Numbered from the stretch's first letter, positions 41,990 through 51,725 are shown. The stretch is 64,000 nucleotides of DNA from Henriciella sp045287255 (GCF_045287255.1 NZ_CP137142.1:2170001-2234000); one strand, 5' to 3'. Translations and numbers: made by a program. The notes: generated by a model from the sequence alone, not told the origin.

Positions 41990-42018
41990 GATAGCCTCTT
42001 CAAGGATCAGGGGAGGCA

Positions 42019-42050
42019 AAGAAAAAGGGAGGCAGTGACCTGCCTCCCCT
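42019..42050 (-). terminator. Rho-independent terminator after rpmA
   Basis: On the reverse strand, GGGAGGCA/TGCCTCCC arms with a 6-base loop are followed by TTTTTCTTT, 42 bases past the rpmA stop. Confidence 0.85.
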
Positions 42051-42091
42051 TGGAACTTTGTGGTCACCACTCGGCGACCTTGTAGCCGCGC

Positions 42092-42361
42092 TTATTCAGC
42101 TGCTTCTGCCACTGGTAGAACTGATACGTACTGGCGGTTGTCACGCTTCTTTGTGAACTCAACCTTGCCTTCGACCAGCGCGTACAGCGTGTGGTCTTTA
42201 CCCATACCAACACCGCGACCCGGATACGTTTTCGTACCACGCTGACGCTTGATAATGTTGCCAGGAATCACGTGCTCGCCGCCATATTTCTTGACGCCAA
42301 GATACTTAGGATTCGAATCGCGACCGTTTTTAGACGAACCGCCTGATTTCTTATGAGCCAT
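42092..42361 (-). CDS. rpmA: 50S ribosomal protein L27
   Basis: An 89-residue protein near the peptidyl-transferase centre. The N-terminus is MAHKKSGGSSKNGRDSNPKYLGVK, with no cleavable extension. IIKRQRGTKTYPGRGVGMGKDHTLYAL is the family signature. It follows rplU by 46 bases in the usual rplU-rpmA order and is closed by its own terminator. Confidence 0.98.
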   Translation of the reverse strand: MAHKKSGGSSKNGRDSNPKYLGVKKYGGEHVIPGNIIKRQRGTKTYPGRGVGMGKDHTLYALVEGKVEFTKKRDNRQYVSVLPVAEAAE

Positions 42362-42407
42362 ACTCGGCCTCCAATCTTATGCCCGGTCTATACCCGAACT
42401 ATGCGTC

Positions 42408-43094
42408 TTATGCGAGGTCTTTCGCCTGCGCGACCCAATCATTTTTCTCAAACTTGCCAGCAGCGCCGATTTTTTCTTCCAGCGCTTCAATATCGGCTTT
42501 CTTCATTTTCGCGATTTGCGCAAATGTCGTGATGCCTTCAGCGTTGAGTTTCTCAGCAAACACTTTGCCCAGACCCTTCATCACAGTCAGGTCGTCTGCT
42601 TTAGCAGGCGCTGCAGCCTTCTTAGGTGCGGCCTTCTTTGGAGCAGCAGCTTTCTTAGGCGCTTCTGCCTTGGCTTCCGCTTTTGGCTCAGCTTTCGCCT
42701 TAGCCTTAGGCGCAGCAGCTTCTGCTTTTGGTGCAGCTTCTTTCTTAGGTGCCGCTTTCTTCTTGGCTGGGGCTTTTTTGCCGTCGGCCAGAATAGAATC
42801 AATCGTCACAACAGTCTCAAGCTGGCGGTGGCCACGCTTACGGCGGTAAGTGTTACGCTGACGCTTCTTGAAGATCATGACTTTCGCGCCTTTGCGCTGC
42901 TCAGCCACTGTGCCAACAACGCTGGCACCAGACACGACAGGTTCACCAACAGTGACTTTCCCGCCTTCGCCGATCATCAGAACGTCTTCAAAGGTTACGT
43001 TATCGCCAGCTTCAACGGCCAGCTTCTCGATGACAATCTCGTCACCTTCGGCAACTCTATACTGTTTGCCACCTGTCTTAATGACCGCGAACAT
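42408..43094 (-). CDS. rplU: 50S ribosomal protein L21 with a C-terminal helix-hairpin-helix extension
   Basis: Residues 1-102 are normal L21 (MFAVIKTGGKQYRVAEGDE; KRQRNTYRRKRGHRQ). They are followed by an about 65-residue Ala/Lys/Pro/Glu linker and a folded end (residues about 170-228) with a helix-hairpin-helix pattern: DDLTVMKGLGKVFAEKLNAEGITTF, then IEALEEKIG. The total, 228 aa, is twice the bacterial norm. The extension may touch rRNA or DNA. Start at ATG 43094; the frame to 43145 is not needed. Confidence 0.95.
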   Translation of the reverse strand: MFAVIKTGGKQYRVAEGDEIVIEKLAVEAGDNVTFEDVLMIGEGGKVTVGEPVVSGASVVGTVAEQRKGAKVMIFKKRQRNTYRRKRGHRQLETVVTIDSILADGKKAPAKKKAAPKKEAAPKAEAAAPKAKAKAEPKAEAKAEAPKKAAAPKKAAPKKAAAPAKADDLTVMKGLGKVFAEKLNAEGITTFAQIAKMKKADIEALEEKIGAAGKFEKNDWVAQAKDLA

Positions 43095-43279
43095 AGCGCT
43101 CGTCCTTCCGGAACTCTCAAAAATGAAACTTTGGCCGCTGCCCATGGGGCGCGGACATGAAGGCGCGGATAAACACTAAAGCGCCCTCCGAGTCAAACCC
43201 TCTTATACGATGAATTGCAGACCTGACGGTATTTTTTTGAAGATCGGTACGTCAGTGGGCCAATCACAATGCCTGCCAT

Positions 43280-44404
43280 TTAGTGTTGAGTGGTCATCTC
43301 AATATTTTTGAACAGACGATAGCACCCCTTACCCGCCCCCTTGGCACGGTATAGAGCCATGTCTGCACACTTCTGCAGAGACTCAGCATTATCCGCATCT
43401 TCGGGATTGATGGCGATGCCAATTGACGCCTTAATGTCCATAGCAATACCGCCTATGCGATATGGTTTGTTCAATGCTGACTGAAGGCGCGCTACAATAT
43501 GGTGCAACTCGGCCTCGGTTTTAACATGCCGTGCGACGACCACAAACTCATCCCCTCCCAAACGGGCGGCCCAGTCAGTCGAGCGGATCTGCCCCCGTAA
43601 ACGCTTGGCGACGAGCTTCAGGACCGCATCGCCAGCATCGTGCCCATAGACATCGTTGACCATTTTAAAGCCGTCCAGATCAATCGCGAACAATGCAATC
43701 CCTTCATCCGCAGGGCAGTCATCCAGATCTTTGGTGATCTGCCGGGCAAACAAGTAGCGGTTGGCCAACCCGGTCAGCATATCATGCTCAGCCATATGCC
43801 GTAGCTCGCGCGTTGCCCTCACGCGCTCCGTGACATCCGTGCCGACCCCAAGATAGCCGGTGATTTTTCCATGAAGATCAAAACGCGGGGTCGCACTTAA
43901 AGACACTTCATAGGCCCGACCATCAGGATCATAGAGCGTTGAGAGGATGTCTGAATAAGGTTCAATCTTGTTTAGCGCAGCGAGCATCTTTTCCAATTCA
44001 CGCTCATTGAGGTCCACAACCGTCAGATAGTGCTCCCCGATTACGGTACTGATATCAGGAGCAATATTTGGCATCAGCCGCCCACCAGCAGATATGATCA
44101 GCCCTTCCGTATCGGTTTCCCAATAAAGATCTGTGGCGAAATCGGCGAGATCAGCCCAGCGGTCCGGCTGTGGAGACTGCATGACTTTTACAGGCTCAAG
44201 AAAAACCAGAATAAGCGCAGCCAGCACCAAGCCCAAACCAAATACCGCAAATGTGGCGGGCGGCGCAGTATCATATCCACCGAATACGAGCGTCGCGGTG
44301 GTCACGAGGAAAAGAAGCGAAAGGCTTAGCACCACGGCAATGCGTCGTGACTTCGAATTGGCAAGCACATCCGAGAAAGAGAAAGCCTTCAAATCGATCT
44401 TCAT
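43280..44404 (-). CDS. Diguanylate cyclase with PAS sensor
   Basis: A 374-residue protein with two transmembrane helices (about 22-42 and 51-70), a PAS domain (about 85-195) and a GGDEF domain. The active site GGDEF is at residues 283-287. The product-inhibition I-site RSTD is at 274-277, five residues earlier. It should therefore be an active, feedback-controlled c-di-GMP synthase at the inner membrane. Its neighbours give no clue to the input signal. Confidence 0.9.
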   Translation of the reverse strand: MKIDLKAFSFSDVLANSKSRRIAVVLSLSLLFLVTTATLVFGGYDTAPPATFAVFGLGLVLAALILVFLEPVKVMQSPQPDRWADLADFATDLYWETDTEGLIISAGGRLMPNIAPDISTVIGEHYLTVVDLNERELEKMLAALNKIEPYSDILSTLYDPDGRAYEVSLSATPRFDLHGKITGYLGVGTDVTERVRATRELRHMAEHDMLTGLANRYLFARQITKDLDDCPADEGIALFAIDLDGFKMVNDVYGHDAGDAVLKLVAKRLRGQIRSTDWAARLGGDEFVVVARHVKTEAELHHIVARLQSALNKPYRIGGIAMDIKASIGIAINPEDADNAESLQKCADMALYRAKGAGKGCYRLFKNIEMTTQH

Positions 44405-44663
44405 GAAGGCATTATGACATAGGCAAATTGCCTTTCCCTTGAACGAATATGATCAAATTAAATGGAACCAGATACTGTACTCTAGTGTTTTGCACGGAAG
44501 GTTCACCTGAGCGCTTTAGCTTAATACCTCGAAATATGTCCGACTGACTGCCGATCCTGCGGCTCTCAATAGCCTGATCACTAGACGTTCTTCTTTTAGG
44601 CTGTAGAAGCGGCTGCGGACATTCGCGGCCAATCGCGAACGTCATTGCATTTGGAGTATGAAC

Positions 44664-46136
44664 ATGTCGAGCACTCGGCCAGAGGCGCGCGCGCCGCGAG
44701 GTTTCCAGGATCGCCTGGGTCCAGCAATTGCTGCTGAGGCCGAGTTGATCCATCGTGCCTCGCAGGCCTATGAGCGCTGGGGCTTTCAACGGCTCGACAC
44801 ATCTGCATTTGAGTTCACCGATTCCCTCGGCAAATTCTTGCCGGACAAGGACCGCCCGAATGAAGGCGTTTTCTCGCTTCAGGACGATGACGAACAGTGG
44901 ATGTCACTACGCTATGATCTGACCGCACCGCTGGCTCGCTATGTCGCTGAAAATCGCCAAGGACTGCCCAAGCCGTTCCGGCGCTGGCAGGCTGGCCCGG
45001 TCTGGCGCAATGAAAAGCCCGGCCCCGGTCGTTTTCGTCAGTTCACCCAATGTGACGCAGACTCCGTAGGTGTCCCTGGTCCAGCCGCGGATGCCGAAAT
45101 CATCATGCTGGCCTGCGACGCGCTCGAAGCCATTGGTGTGGCGCGCGGAGAGTACAGCCTGCGGATCAATACGCGCCGCGCGCTGAACGCCGTGCTCTCG
45201 CAAGTTTCCTCTTCAGGCAGTCAGAGCGAAGAAGAACGCAATGGCACCATTCTGCGCGCCATCGATAAGCTTGATCGTCTTGGCACTGAGGGCGTCACCG
45301 CGCTGCTCGGCGAAGGCCGCCTTGATGAGTCTGGCGACTTCACCAAAGGCGCTGGCCTTGATGCTGCGTCTATTGAGCGCGTCATGGCCTTCGTATCGGC
45401 GGGGCAAAGCGATAATGACGCGACCGTCATGGCGCTCGAAAAAGCTATCGGCAACACGGATATGGGCCTTGAAGCGCTGTCAGAGATCAAAGCCATCACC
45501 GCGGTCATGGAACGCTGCGGCTTTGGCGGAGATCGCGCCACCCTCGACCCGTCTATTGTGCGCGGGCTCGACTATTATACTGGCCCGGTGTTTGAGGCCG
45601 AACTCAATATGACAACGCCAGACGGCAAACCGCTCAATATTGGTTCTGTCGGCGGTGGTGGTCGCTATGATGATCTGGTCGCGCGCTTTACGGGCGAATC
45701 TGTTCCAGCCACAGGCTTCTCCATCGGTGTCAGCCGCCTGATCACAGCGCTTGAAGCCGCCGGACGTCCACTTCTGGGACAAGCGATGGGGCCAGTCCTT
45801 GTGCTGGTCTTCGACCGTGATGCCATGGGTGACTATTTCGAACTGGCCCAGCGCTTGCGCAATGCGGGCATTGCCGCCGAGGTCTATCTCGGTGGATCAG
45901 GTCTGAAAGCCCAAATGAAATATGCCGACCGCCGCAACTGCCCTGTCGCCATCATGTTTGGGGGCGATGAGAAGGAAAAAGGCATTGTCTCCATCAAGGA
46001 CCTGCGCGTCGGTAAGAAGAAAGCCCAAGCGATCAAAGATAATGAAACCTGGCGCGAGGAACGCCCCGGGCAATTTGAAGCCCCGCTTGATACCTTCGAG
46101 AAGATCGTTGCTGAGACGATCGCTGCGGAGGTTTAA
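44664..46136 (+). CDS. hisS: Histidyl-tRNA synthetase
   Basis: A 490-residue class II synthetase of the alphaproteobacterial type. Motif 1 lies near the N-terminus, motif 2 is VWRNEKPGPGRFRQFTQCDAD, and the histidine loop is VRGLDYYTGPVFEAEL. The C-terminal anticodon-binding domain follows (ITALEAAGRPL, then VEVYL-type strands). The ATG at 44664 is seven bases after GGAG; the ATG at 44658 is too close. hisZ begins on the next base after the stop. The 259-base gap upstream holds no gene or RNA that I recognise. Confidence 0.95.
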   Translation: MSSTRPEARAPRGFQDRLGPAIAAEAELIHRASQAYERWGFQRLDTSAFEFTDSLGKFLPDKDRPNEGVFSLQDDDEQWMSLRYDLTAPLARYVAENRQGLPKPFRRWQAGPVWRNEKPGPGRFRQFTQCDADSVGVPGPAADAEIIMLACDALEAIGVARGEYSLRINTRRALNAVLSQVSSSGSQSEEERNGTILRAIDKLDRLGTEGVTALLGEGRLDESGDFTKGAGLDAASIERVMAFVSAGQSDNDATVMALEKAIGNTDMGLEALSEIKAITAVMERCGFGGDRATLDPSIVRGLDYYTGPVFEAELNMTTPDGKPLNIGSVGGGGRYDDLVARFTGESVPATGFSIGVSRLITALEAAGRPLLGQAMGPVLVLVFDRDAMGDYFELAQRLRNAGIAAEVYLGGSGLKAQMKYADRRNCPVAIMFGGDEKEKGIVSIKDLRVGKKKAQAIKDNETWREERPGQFEAPLDTFEKIVAETIAAEV

Positions 46137-47258
46137 GTGAGCGCGCTGTTTGGAACCCCTCGTATAGATCGCGTGGCCAGCGCAATCTCTGCAACCTTCT
46201 CCGCTCTGGGAAGCACACAGATCAATTTGCCAACGGTCCAACCGCTCTTGCCTTATCTGGAGTTTCTCGGCGAAGCGTATCGCCAGAATATTGTCGAGCA
46301 TGACGGTGATCAGAGCGACCTGTGTCTCTGCCCGGACCTGACGCTTGCGCTGGCGCTACAGATCGCCAGTGGAGAAACCGCAACCGGAGCCTATCAGCTT
46401 GATGGGCTTGTGTTTCGCGGGTCGCGCGGAAATAGCGGAGCCTCCCCCGTGCAGCGCCACATCGGCGTAGAACTCTTCGACGCGCCCGAAAATGCGCAGG
46501 ATGATGGCCGCGTGGTTGAAGCGACGATCAGTGCCTTGAAGTCGGCAGGTGCAAATGCGTTTACGCTAACCTTTGCCGATCCGGGTCTTGTCTTTCGCTT
46601 GATCGACAGTTTCGACCTACACGAGAACTGGAAAGCCCGGCTGAAAAAATCCTTCTCCATGCCCGCAACGTTTGAGCGGGATATGGCTGACGCGATAGGC
46701 GGAACAGAGACCCCTACCCTACCCCGCGCTTTAGCAGGTCTGTCACGGGACGAAGCGAAAGATGCCTTGGCGGATATGTTCGAGATGGTGAACATCACAC
46801 CATTTGGCGCACGCAGCCTTGAGGACATTGCCGACCGCCTGATCGACAAAGCCAAGGAGGCTGAGCAGCCCCTACAGGCCAGTGATGCGGAAGCCCTCAA
46901 AGCCGTTTGTGGTGTTGATGCACCGCTGAGCGAAGCGCTTGATCAATTGGAAACCCTGCTCGTTGGACGCGGTGCTGCGATTTCTGAGCGCCTTGCCTAT
47001 TGGCGGGGCATGAGCGATCAGCTTGCTGTCTCAGGTGCAGCCAATGCCCCGCGTTTCGATGCAAACCTTGGACGAGAGCTGAGCTATTATGATGGCTTCG
47101 TGTTTGAGTGCCATGCGCCCGACGGCACAGTCCTTGGCGGTGGCGGGCGCTATGACGGGCTAATCGGAGCGCTCTCTGGTAACACAAAAACAAGCGGCGC
47201 GGTTGGCGCCATGCTCCGGCCTGACCGGATCGCCGATATGCTGACAGGAGGTGCGTGA
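46137..47258 (+). CDS. hisZ: ATP phosphoribosyltransferase regulatory subunit
   Basis: A 373-residue HisRS-like paralogue without aminoacylation motifs. It forms a complex with HisG for the first step of histidine synthesis and its feedback control. Visible are LPTVQPLLPYLEFLGE and YDGFVFECHAPDGTVLGGGGRYDGL. GTG start directly after hisS. The stop overlaps the hisG start by one base (TGATG). Confidence 0.9.
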   Translation: MSALFGTPRIDRVASAISATFSALGSTQINLPTVQPLLPYLEFLGEAYRQNIVEHDGDQSDLCLCPDLTLALALQIASGETATGAYQLDGLVFRGSRGNSGASPVQRHIGVELFDAPENAQDDGRVVEATISALKSAGANAFTLTFADPGLVFRLIDSFDLHENWKARLKKSFSMPATFERDMADAIGGTETPTLPRALAGLSRDEAKDALADMFEMVNITPFGARSLEDIADRLIDKAKEAEQPLQASDAEALKAVCGVDAPLSEALDQLETLLVGRGAAISERLAYWRGMSDQLAVSGAANAPRFDANLGRELSYYDGFVFECHAPDGTVLGGGGRYDGLIGALSGNTKTSGAVGAMLRPDRIADMLTGGA

Positions 47259-48205
47259 TGCTGAACATCGGACTGGCCTCCAAAGGCCGCATTCAGGATC
47301 AGACCTATGACTATCTCAAGGCGATTGGCCTGCCGGTCAAAGCCGGAAATGGGCGGTCGTACAATGCCGAGATCAAAGCGCTTCCGGGCGCGCAGCTCTG
47401 GCTCTTGCCCTCCAGCGAGATTGCCAAACGCCTGCACAGTGGCGAGCTACATGTCGGGATTACCGGACATGACCTGATCCTCGAAACCGGGGAAATGACA
47501 GGCAAGGTTGAACTGCTCGAACCGCTGGGCTTTGCCCGCGCCGATCTGGTTGTCGCTGTCCCCAATAGCTGGATCGACGTCGCCTCTTTCGGAGACCTGC
47601 GCGAAGTGTTTGCAGACATCCGCCGTCGGCAAGGTCGCGCGCCGCAAGTGGCTACAAAATATACGCGCATTGTGCGCCAGCACTTCCTTGAACAGGGAAT
47701 TAGCGATTTCCGCCTCGTCGCTGACCCTGGCGCAACGGAAGCAGCACCCTTGCGCGGGATTGCCGATGTCATCGTCGACATCACCACGACCGGCAACACA
47801 CTGCGCGCGAATGACCTGAAGCCCCTCAGCGGAATTATCCTGAAAAGTGAGGCCTGGCTCGCCGCCAGCAAACGCTCGGATGTCTGGACACCGGAAGCAC
47901 TTGAAACGCTTGAGCGGATCATGGATCGGATCACCAGCCATAAGGACCGCCGGGTCTTTATCCGGTTCGCAGCACCCGAAAGTGCCGATGCTCTGATGGC
48001 TGCGCTAAAAGAGCGCTTTGGCTTAGCGGTTACGAGCCTTGTGCCCGGCGGTGAAGGATCGGTCTATGTCGAGCGTGATCAGGCATTTGAGCTTGCCTCT
48101 TTCCTGCAAAAGGAAACCGGACAGGCCGTTGCTGTATTCGAGCCAAGCTATATTCTGGAACGGCCAAACGCTGCGTTTGAAGCGTTTCGCAAGACGGTCG
48201 CTTAA
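47258..48205 (+). CDS. hisG: ATP phosphoribosyltransferase catalytic subunit
   Basis: Condenses ATP with PRPP. It has the HisG PRPP region (DVIVDITTTGNTL) and N-terminal LNIGLASKGRIQ; 315 aa. This is longer than the usual HisZ-dependent short form (about 210-230 aa): about 85 extra C-terminal residues follow the catalytic core. The ATG at 47258 is six bases after AGGAGG. Last gene of hisS-hisZ-hisG; converges with rpoN (4-base overlap). Confidence 0.95.
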   Translation: MLNIGLASKGRIQDQTYDYLKAIGLPVKAGNGRSYNAEIKALPGAQLWLLPSSEIAKRLHSGELHVGITGHDLILETGEMTGKVELLEPLGFARADLVVAVPNSWIDVASFGDLREVFADIRRRQGRAPQVATKYTRIVRQHFLEQGISDFRLVADPGATEAAPLRGIADVIVDITTTGNTLRANDLKPLSGIILKSEAWLAASKRSDVWTPEALETLERIMDRITSHKDRRVFIRFAAPESADALMAALKERFGLAVTSLVPGGEGSVYVERDQAFELASFLQKETGQAVAVFEPSYILERPNAAFEAFRKTVA

Positions 48206-49701
48206 GACGCCTTGAGCATCCGACGGCGCTGCACACTGCTTGGGATGCCAAGGCTCTCGCGATACTTGGCCACCGTACGGCGGGCGATTTCGATCCCGAA
48301 TTCAGTCAGGATTTCAACGATCTTGTCATCGGAGAGGATTTTTGCACCCTCTTCGTCAATCAGTTGCTTGATCCGGTGACGCACAGCCTCAGCCGAATGC
48401 GCTTCACCGCCCCCTGTGGCCGGAATCGCTGCAGAGAAGAAGTATTTCAGCTCAAACAGGCCGCGCGGCGTGCTCATATATTTGTTGCTGGTCACACGGC
48501 TCACTGTGCTCTCATGCATGTCGATCGCGTCGGCGACCTGCTTGAGATTAAGCGGACGCAGATGGGCGACACCATGGGCAAAGAAGGCATCCTGCTGGCG
48601 TACAATCTCGCTTGCCACTTTCAGGATGGTGCGCGCGCGCTGGTCTAGAGACTTTAAAAGCCAGGTCGCATTTGCCGCGCATTCGGAAATGAACTCTTTT
48701 TCCTTTTCACGCATCGGGAGCGCGCTGACCTCAGCATAGTAAGCCTTGTCCATGAGAACGCGCGGCAGCGTCTCAGAATTCAGCTCAACCGCGAACATCC
48801 CGTTTGGCATTTCACGCACGAAGACATCCGGCGCGACAGCAATCGTGGTCTCACCTGAGAAGCCTGCCCCCGGACGCGGGCTGAGCGTGCGCAGCTCAGC
48901 CATCATGTCCATGACATCGTCTTTATCGACGCCGCAAATTTCAGCGAGCCCCTTAATGTCATGCTTGGCGACTTTATCGAGATTGGCCAGAAATGCCTGC
49001 ATCGCCGGATCATAGCGGTCGCGCTCAATCAATTGCAGGGCCAGACATTCGGTCAGATCACGCGCCATGACCCCGGTTGGGTCAAAGCCCTGGCAGACGT
49101 CCAGAACGGCGGCGACATTGGCCGGATCAGCACCAAGCAGTTTGCCGACCTCATCAAAATCAACCTTGCAATAGCCAGCTTCGTCGGTCTCATCGATCAG
49201 GCGCGCGGCGATCAAGCGATCTGCCTGACTAAGACCAGACATATTGAGCTGTTCATGCAAATGCTCGTGCAGGCTTTTTTCGCTGGTTAGCGAGCCTTCA
49301 AAGTCAAAGTCTTCACCCCCCCGGCCTGTCCCGGCTGTCGACCAATCGGTGGATGCTGATGGGCCACTTTGAGCATTTGCTGGGCGCGCCTCATCACTTC
49401 CGGTGCCTGCTTCATACATATCCGAGTCGGATGCATCGACCGCATCACGCGCCGTTTCATGCCCACCGGAACCGTCCAGAGCTAATTCTTCACGGCCAGC
49501 CGCTTTATCCGGCGAGACCTCAAACTCAGAATTATCGTTCGACTCTCCGCGTTCCAGCAAGGGATTGCGCTCAATCTCCTCGGCCACGAACTCAGCCAAT
49601 TCGATATTCGACAATTGCAGCAGTTTGATCGCCTGCTGCAGCTGTGGCGTCATGACCAGGGACTGTCCCTGGCGTAAGTCTAGGCGTTGATTAAAAGCCA
49701 T
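48202..49701 (-). CDS. rpoN: RNA polymerase sigma-54 factor
   Basis: A 499-residue sigma-54. The N-terminal activator-interaction region is rich in Gln/Leu (LRQGQSLVMTPQLQQAIKLLQLS), followed by an acidic linker, a core-binding domain and an HTH (LKQVADAIDMHESTVSRVTSNKYM). The RpoN box ARRTVAKYRE lies near the C-terminus. It directs nitrogen and other enhancer-dependent genes. It lies 11 bases after lptB, the standard order; no hpf or ptsN follows. Confidence 0.97.
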   Translation of the reverse strand: MAFNQRLDLRQGQSLVMTPQLQQAIKLLQLSNIELAEFVAEEIERNPLLERGESNDNSEFEVSPDKAAGREELALDGSGGHETARDAVDASDSDMYEAGTGSDEARPANAQSGPSASTDWSTAGTGRGGEDFDFEGSLTSEKSLHEHLHEQLNMSGLSQADRLIAARLIDETDEAGYCKVDFDEVGKLLGADPANVAAVLDVCQGFDPTGVMARDLTECLALQLIERDRYDPAMQAFLANLDKVAKHDIKGLAEICGVDKDDVMDMMAELRTLSPRPGAGFSGETTIAVAPDVFVREMPNGMFAVELNSETLPRVLMDKAYYAEVSALPMREKEKEFISECAANATWLLKSLDQRARTILKVASEIVRQQDAFFAHGVAHLRPLNLKQVADAIDMHESTVSRVTSNKYMSTPRGLFELKYFFSAAIPATGGGEAHSAEAVRHRIKQLIDEEGAKILSDDKIVEILTEFGIEIARRTVAKYRESLGIPSSVQRRRMLKAS

Positions 49702-49712
49702 GCCTGCAGTCC

Positions 49713-50447
49713 TTACGCCGCAAACCTTTGGCCAAGGTAAACCCGGCGGACATCTTCGCTCGCCAGAACTTCGGCCGGGGCGCCTTCGAACAGGACGCTG
49801 CCCTCATAAATGATGGAGGCCCGGTCAACAATTTGCAGGGTCTCACGGACCTGGTGGTCTGTGATCAGAACCCCAAGGCCCCGCTCCTTCAGATAGCCAA
49901 CCAGATCGGAAATGTCCGAAACCGCCAAAGGGTCAATTCCGGTAAACGGCTCGTCGAGCAGCATGAAAGAGGGTCTGGACGCCAAAGCGCGCGCGATCTC
50001 AACCCGGCGGCGCTCACCACCTGACAGGCTGGTTGCCGCCTGATCGCGCAGGTGCGTAATGTGCAACTCTTCCAGAAGCGCATCGACCTGATTGCGGCGT
50101 TCAGCCTTATCACGCTCTACCAGTTCAACCACCGCCATGATGTTATCCTGAACACTCATGCCCCGGAAAATGCTGGCCTCTTGCGGGAGGTAACCAACAC
50201 CGAGGCGCGCGCGTTGATACATTGGCAACGTGGTGACATCAGCGCCATCAATCTGTATCTGACCACCATCAGAGCCAATCAGCCCCATGATCATATAGAA
50301 GCAAGTTGTCTTGCCGGCCCCGTTCGGACCCAGCAGGCCAACCACTTCACCGCGCTGTAGAGACAGGGAAACATCATGGACGACCTGACGCTTGCCAAAA
50401 CTCTTGGCAAGGCCGGATGCAACAAGGCCGGTTTGGGTCTGGTCCAT
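49713..50447 (-). CDS. lptB: LPS export ABC transporter ATP-binding protein LptB
   Basis: A 244-residue ATPase. Walker A is LLGPNGAGKTTCFYMIMG, the signature is LSGGERRRVEIARAL, Walker B is FMLLDEPFTGIDP, and the H-loop is LITDH. It powers LPS extraction by LptFG (not in the window) to LptC and LptA. Part of the reverse lptC-lptA-lptB-rpoN group. Confidence 0.97.
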   Translation of the reverse strand: MDQTQTGLVASGLAKSFGKRQVVHDVSLSLQRGEVVGLLGPNGAGKTTCFYMIMGLIGSDGGQIQIDGADVTTLPMYQRARLGVGYLPQEASIFRGMSVQDNIMAVVELVERDKAERRNQVDALLEELHITHLRDQAATSLSGGERRRVEIARALASRPSFMLLDEPFTGIDPLAVSDISDLVGYLKERGLGVLITDHQVRETLQIVDRASIIYEGSVLFEGAPAEVLASEDVRRVYLGQRFAA

Positions 50448-50533
50448 GATCTGCGCTTTTCCCTCAGATATTTCTTTGCAGATAGGTGCTAAGGTAAACG
50501 ACTTAAAATCACTTTAGGCCGATAGATGCAATT

Positions 50534-51046
50534 TTATTGACCATTTTCGTCAGCTGGAATGATGACAAGGTTAACCTGCTCACCGTCCTTGCCATCGAGA
50601 ATCGTCCGACCTTCGGTGAGCTGCATGGTCAAACGCTCGCCTTTGCCGACGTCTTCACCACGGACGAGCACAACATTACCAAACAGCGTGATCGTATCGG
50701 TCGTGGCATCATAAACGCCAAGATCGCCAGTCGCCTTCAATTCCGGGGTGATGTAAAAGACGCTGCCCCGGGCTGTCATGGTTTCGATATCCCCGAACCC
50801 AGAGCCCAGACCACTGGTCGTCGTGCCGCCATTCTCACCATACTCAAGCGTCACGATATCGGCGCGGAGACGCGCATCGCCTTGGGTGATATCGACATTA
50901 TCGATCAGGATAACCTTGCTCTCCCGCTCAAGCACCTCTGAGCGATCCGCCATGACCCGGATTGGCCCACCTTCACCGGAGACCTGCGCAAATGCTGACC
51001 CGGTTACACACAAAGCCGCTAAACCGGCCAACAGATACGTTTTCAT
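50534..51046 (-). CDS. lptA: LPS transport periplasmic protein LptA
   Basis: A 170-residue periplasmic beta-jellyroll with a signal peptide (MKTYLLAGLAALCVTGSAFAQ) and the OstA pattern VMADRSEVLERESKVILIDNVDITQGDARLRADIVTLEY. It forms the LPS bridge across the periplasm. Start at ATG 51046; the longer frame to 51100 overlaps lptC and lacks a proper signal N-terminus. Confidence 0.93.
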   Translation of the reverse strand: MKTYLLAGLAALCVTGSAFAQVSGEGGPIRVMADRSEVLERESKVILIDNVDITQGDARLRADIVTLEYGENGGTTTSGLGSGFGDIETMTARGSVFYITPELKATGDLGVYDATTDTITLFGNVVLVRGEDVGKGERLTMQLTEGRTILDGKDGEQVNLVIIPADENGQ

Positions 51047-51059
51047 GCTTTGGGGCCCT

Positions 51060-51725
51060 CTACTCTGTCTCGTTTTCGCCCGTCGTGTCCTCGCGGTCAC
51101 CCGGGAAAATTGTCATATCCACATTTCCGCGTAACACAACACGGTTCCCCTCATCGAGGATTTCGTATGTGTCCGCACGCACGTCCCCCAGTGGCCCGGA
51201 CCCATCTAAGGGCTGCACCCCTTCAACCCGTCCATCCTGCACAAAGGCGCGCGCCTCAGTGGTCGTGAACACGTAACCCTCTTCATCCACCAGACGGACA
51301 TTCTCAAACAGATCAAGAAACTCATCATTCTGGTGATAGGTCCCGGATGGGGCCGTTACTACCGTGCCTTTGTCATCCATCAAACGAGGATTGGTCAGGT
51401 CGATAATGCTGCTATCGGCCCGGCGACGACGCGCCGTATCAGCGGTGATCACAAAGGCATCCCCAGCCACATTGCGTCCAGTGAACCGGGCGTTCACCAT
51501 GGTGACAACCTGATCGCCCTCAAGGCTCTCAATCGTCGTGTTCGCACCATTAAACGTATTGGCGATAATCGGACCGACCATAATGCCAGCGGATATTGCC
51601 GCACCGGCAACGAACAACATGCGCAGGAAGCCGACAAACCGCGAGCGCCGCTGGGCCTGATCAAGCGTCATCTGACGCTGAGGCGCCCAGTCTGAAAGGC
51701 TGGCAGGTGAAGTCGCGGCGGTCAT
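51060..51725 (-). CDS. lptC: LPS export system protein LptC
   Basis: A 221-residue bitopic protein with one N-terminal transmembrane helix (about residues 35-55) and a periplasmic jellyroll (VTMVNARFTGRNVAGDAFVITADTARRR; GTYHQNDEFLDLFENVRL). It passes LPS from LptBFG to LptA. It starts 54 bases after the RNase D-like gene and 13 bases before lptA. Confidence 0.9.
   Translation of the reverse strand: MTAATSPASLSDWAPQRQMTLDQAQRRSRFVGFLRMLFVAGAAISAGIMVGPIIANTFNGANTTIESLEGDQVVTMVNARFTGRNVAGDAFVITADTARRRRADSSIIDLTNPRLMDDKGTVVTAPSGTYHQNDEFLDLFENVRLVDEEGYVFTTTEARAFVQDGRVEGVQPLDGSGPLGDVRADTYEILDEGNRVVLRGNVDMTIFPGDREDTTGENETE

Noticed and set aside
42590..42790. Tandem-repeat-like region
   Set aside because: It is the in-frame Ala/Lys/Pro/Glu linker of the extended L21, not an independent repeat or CRISPR.
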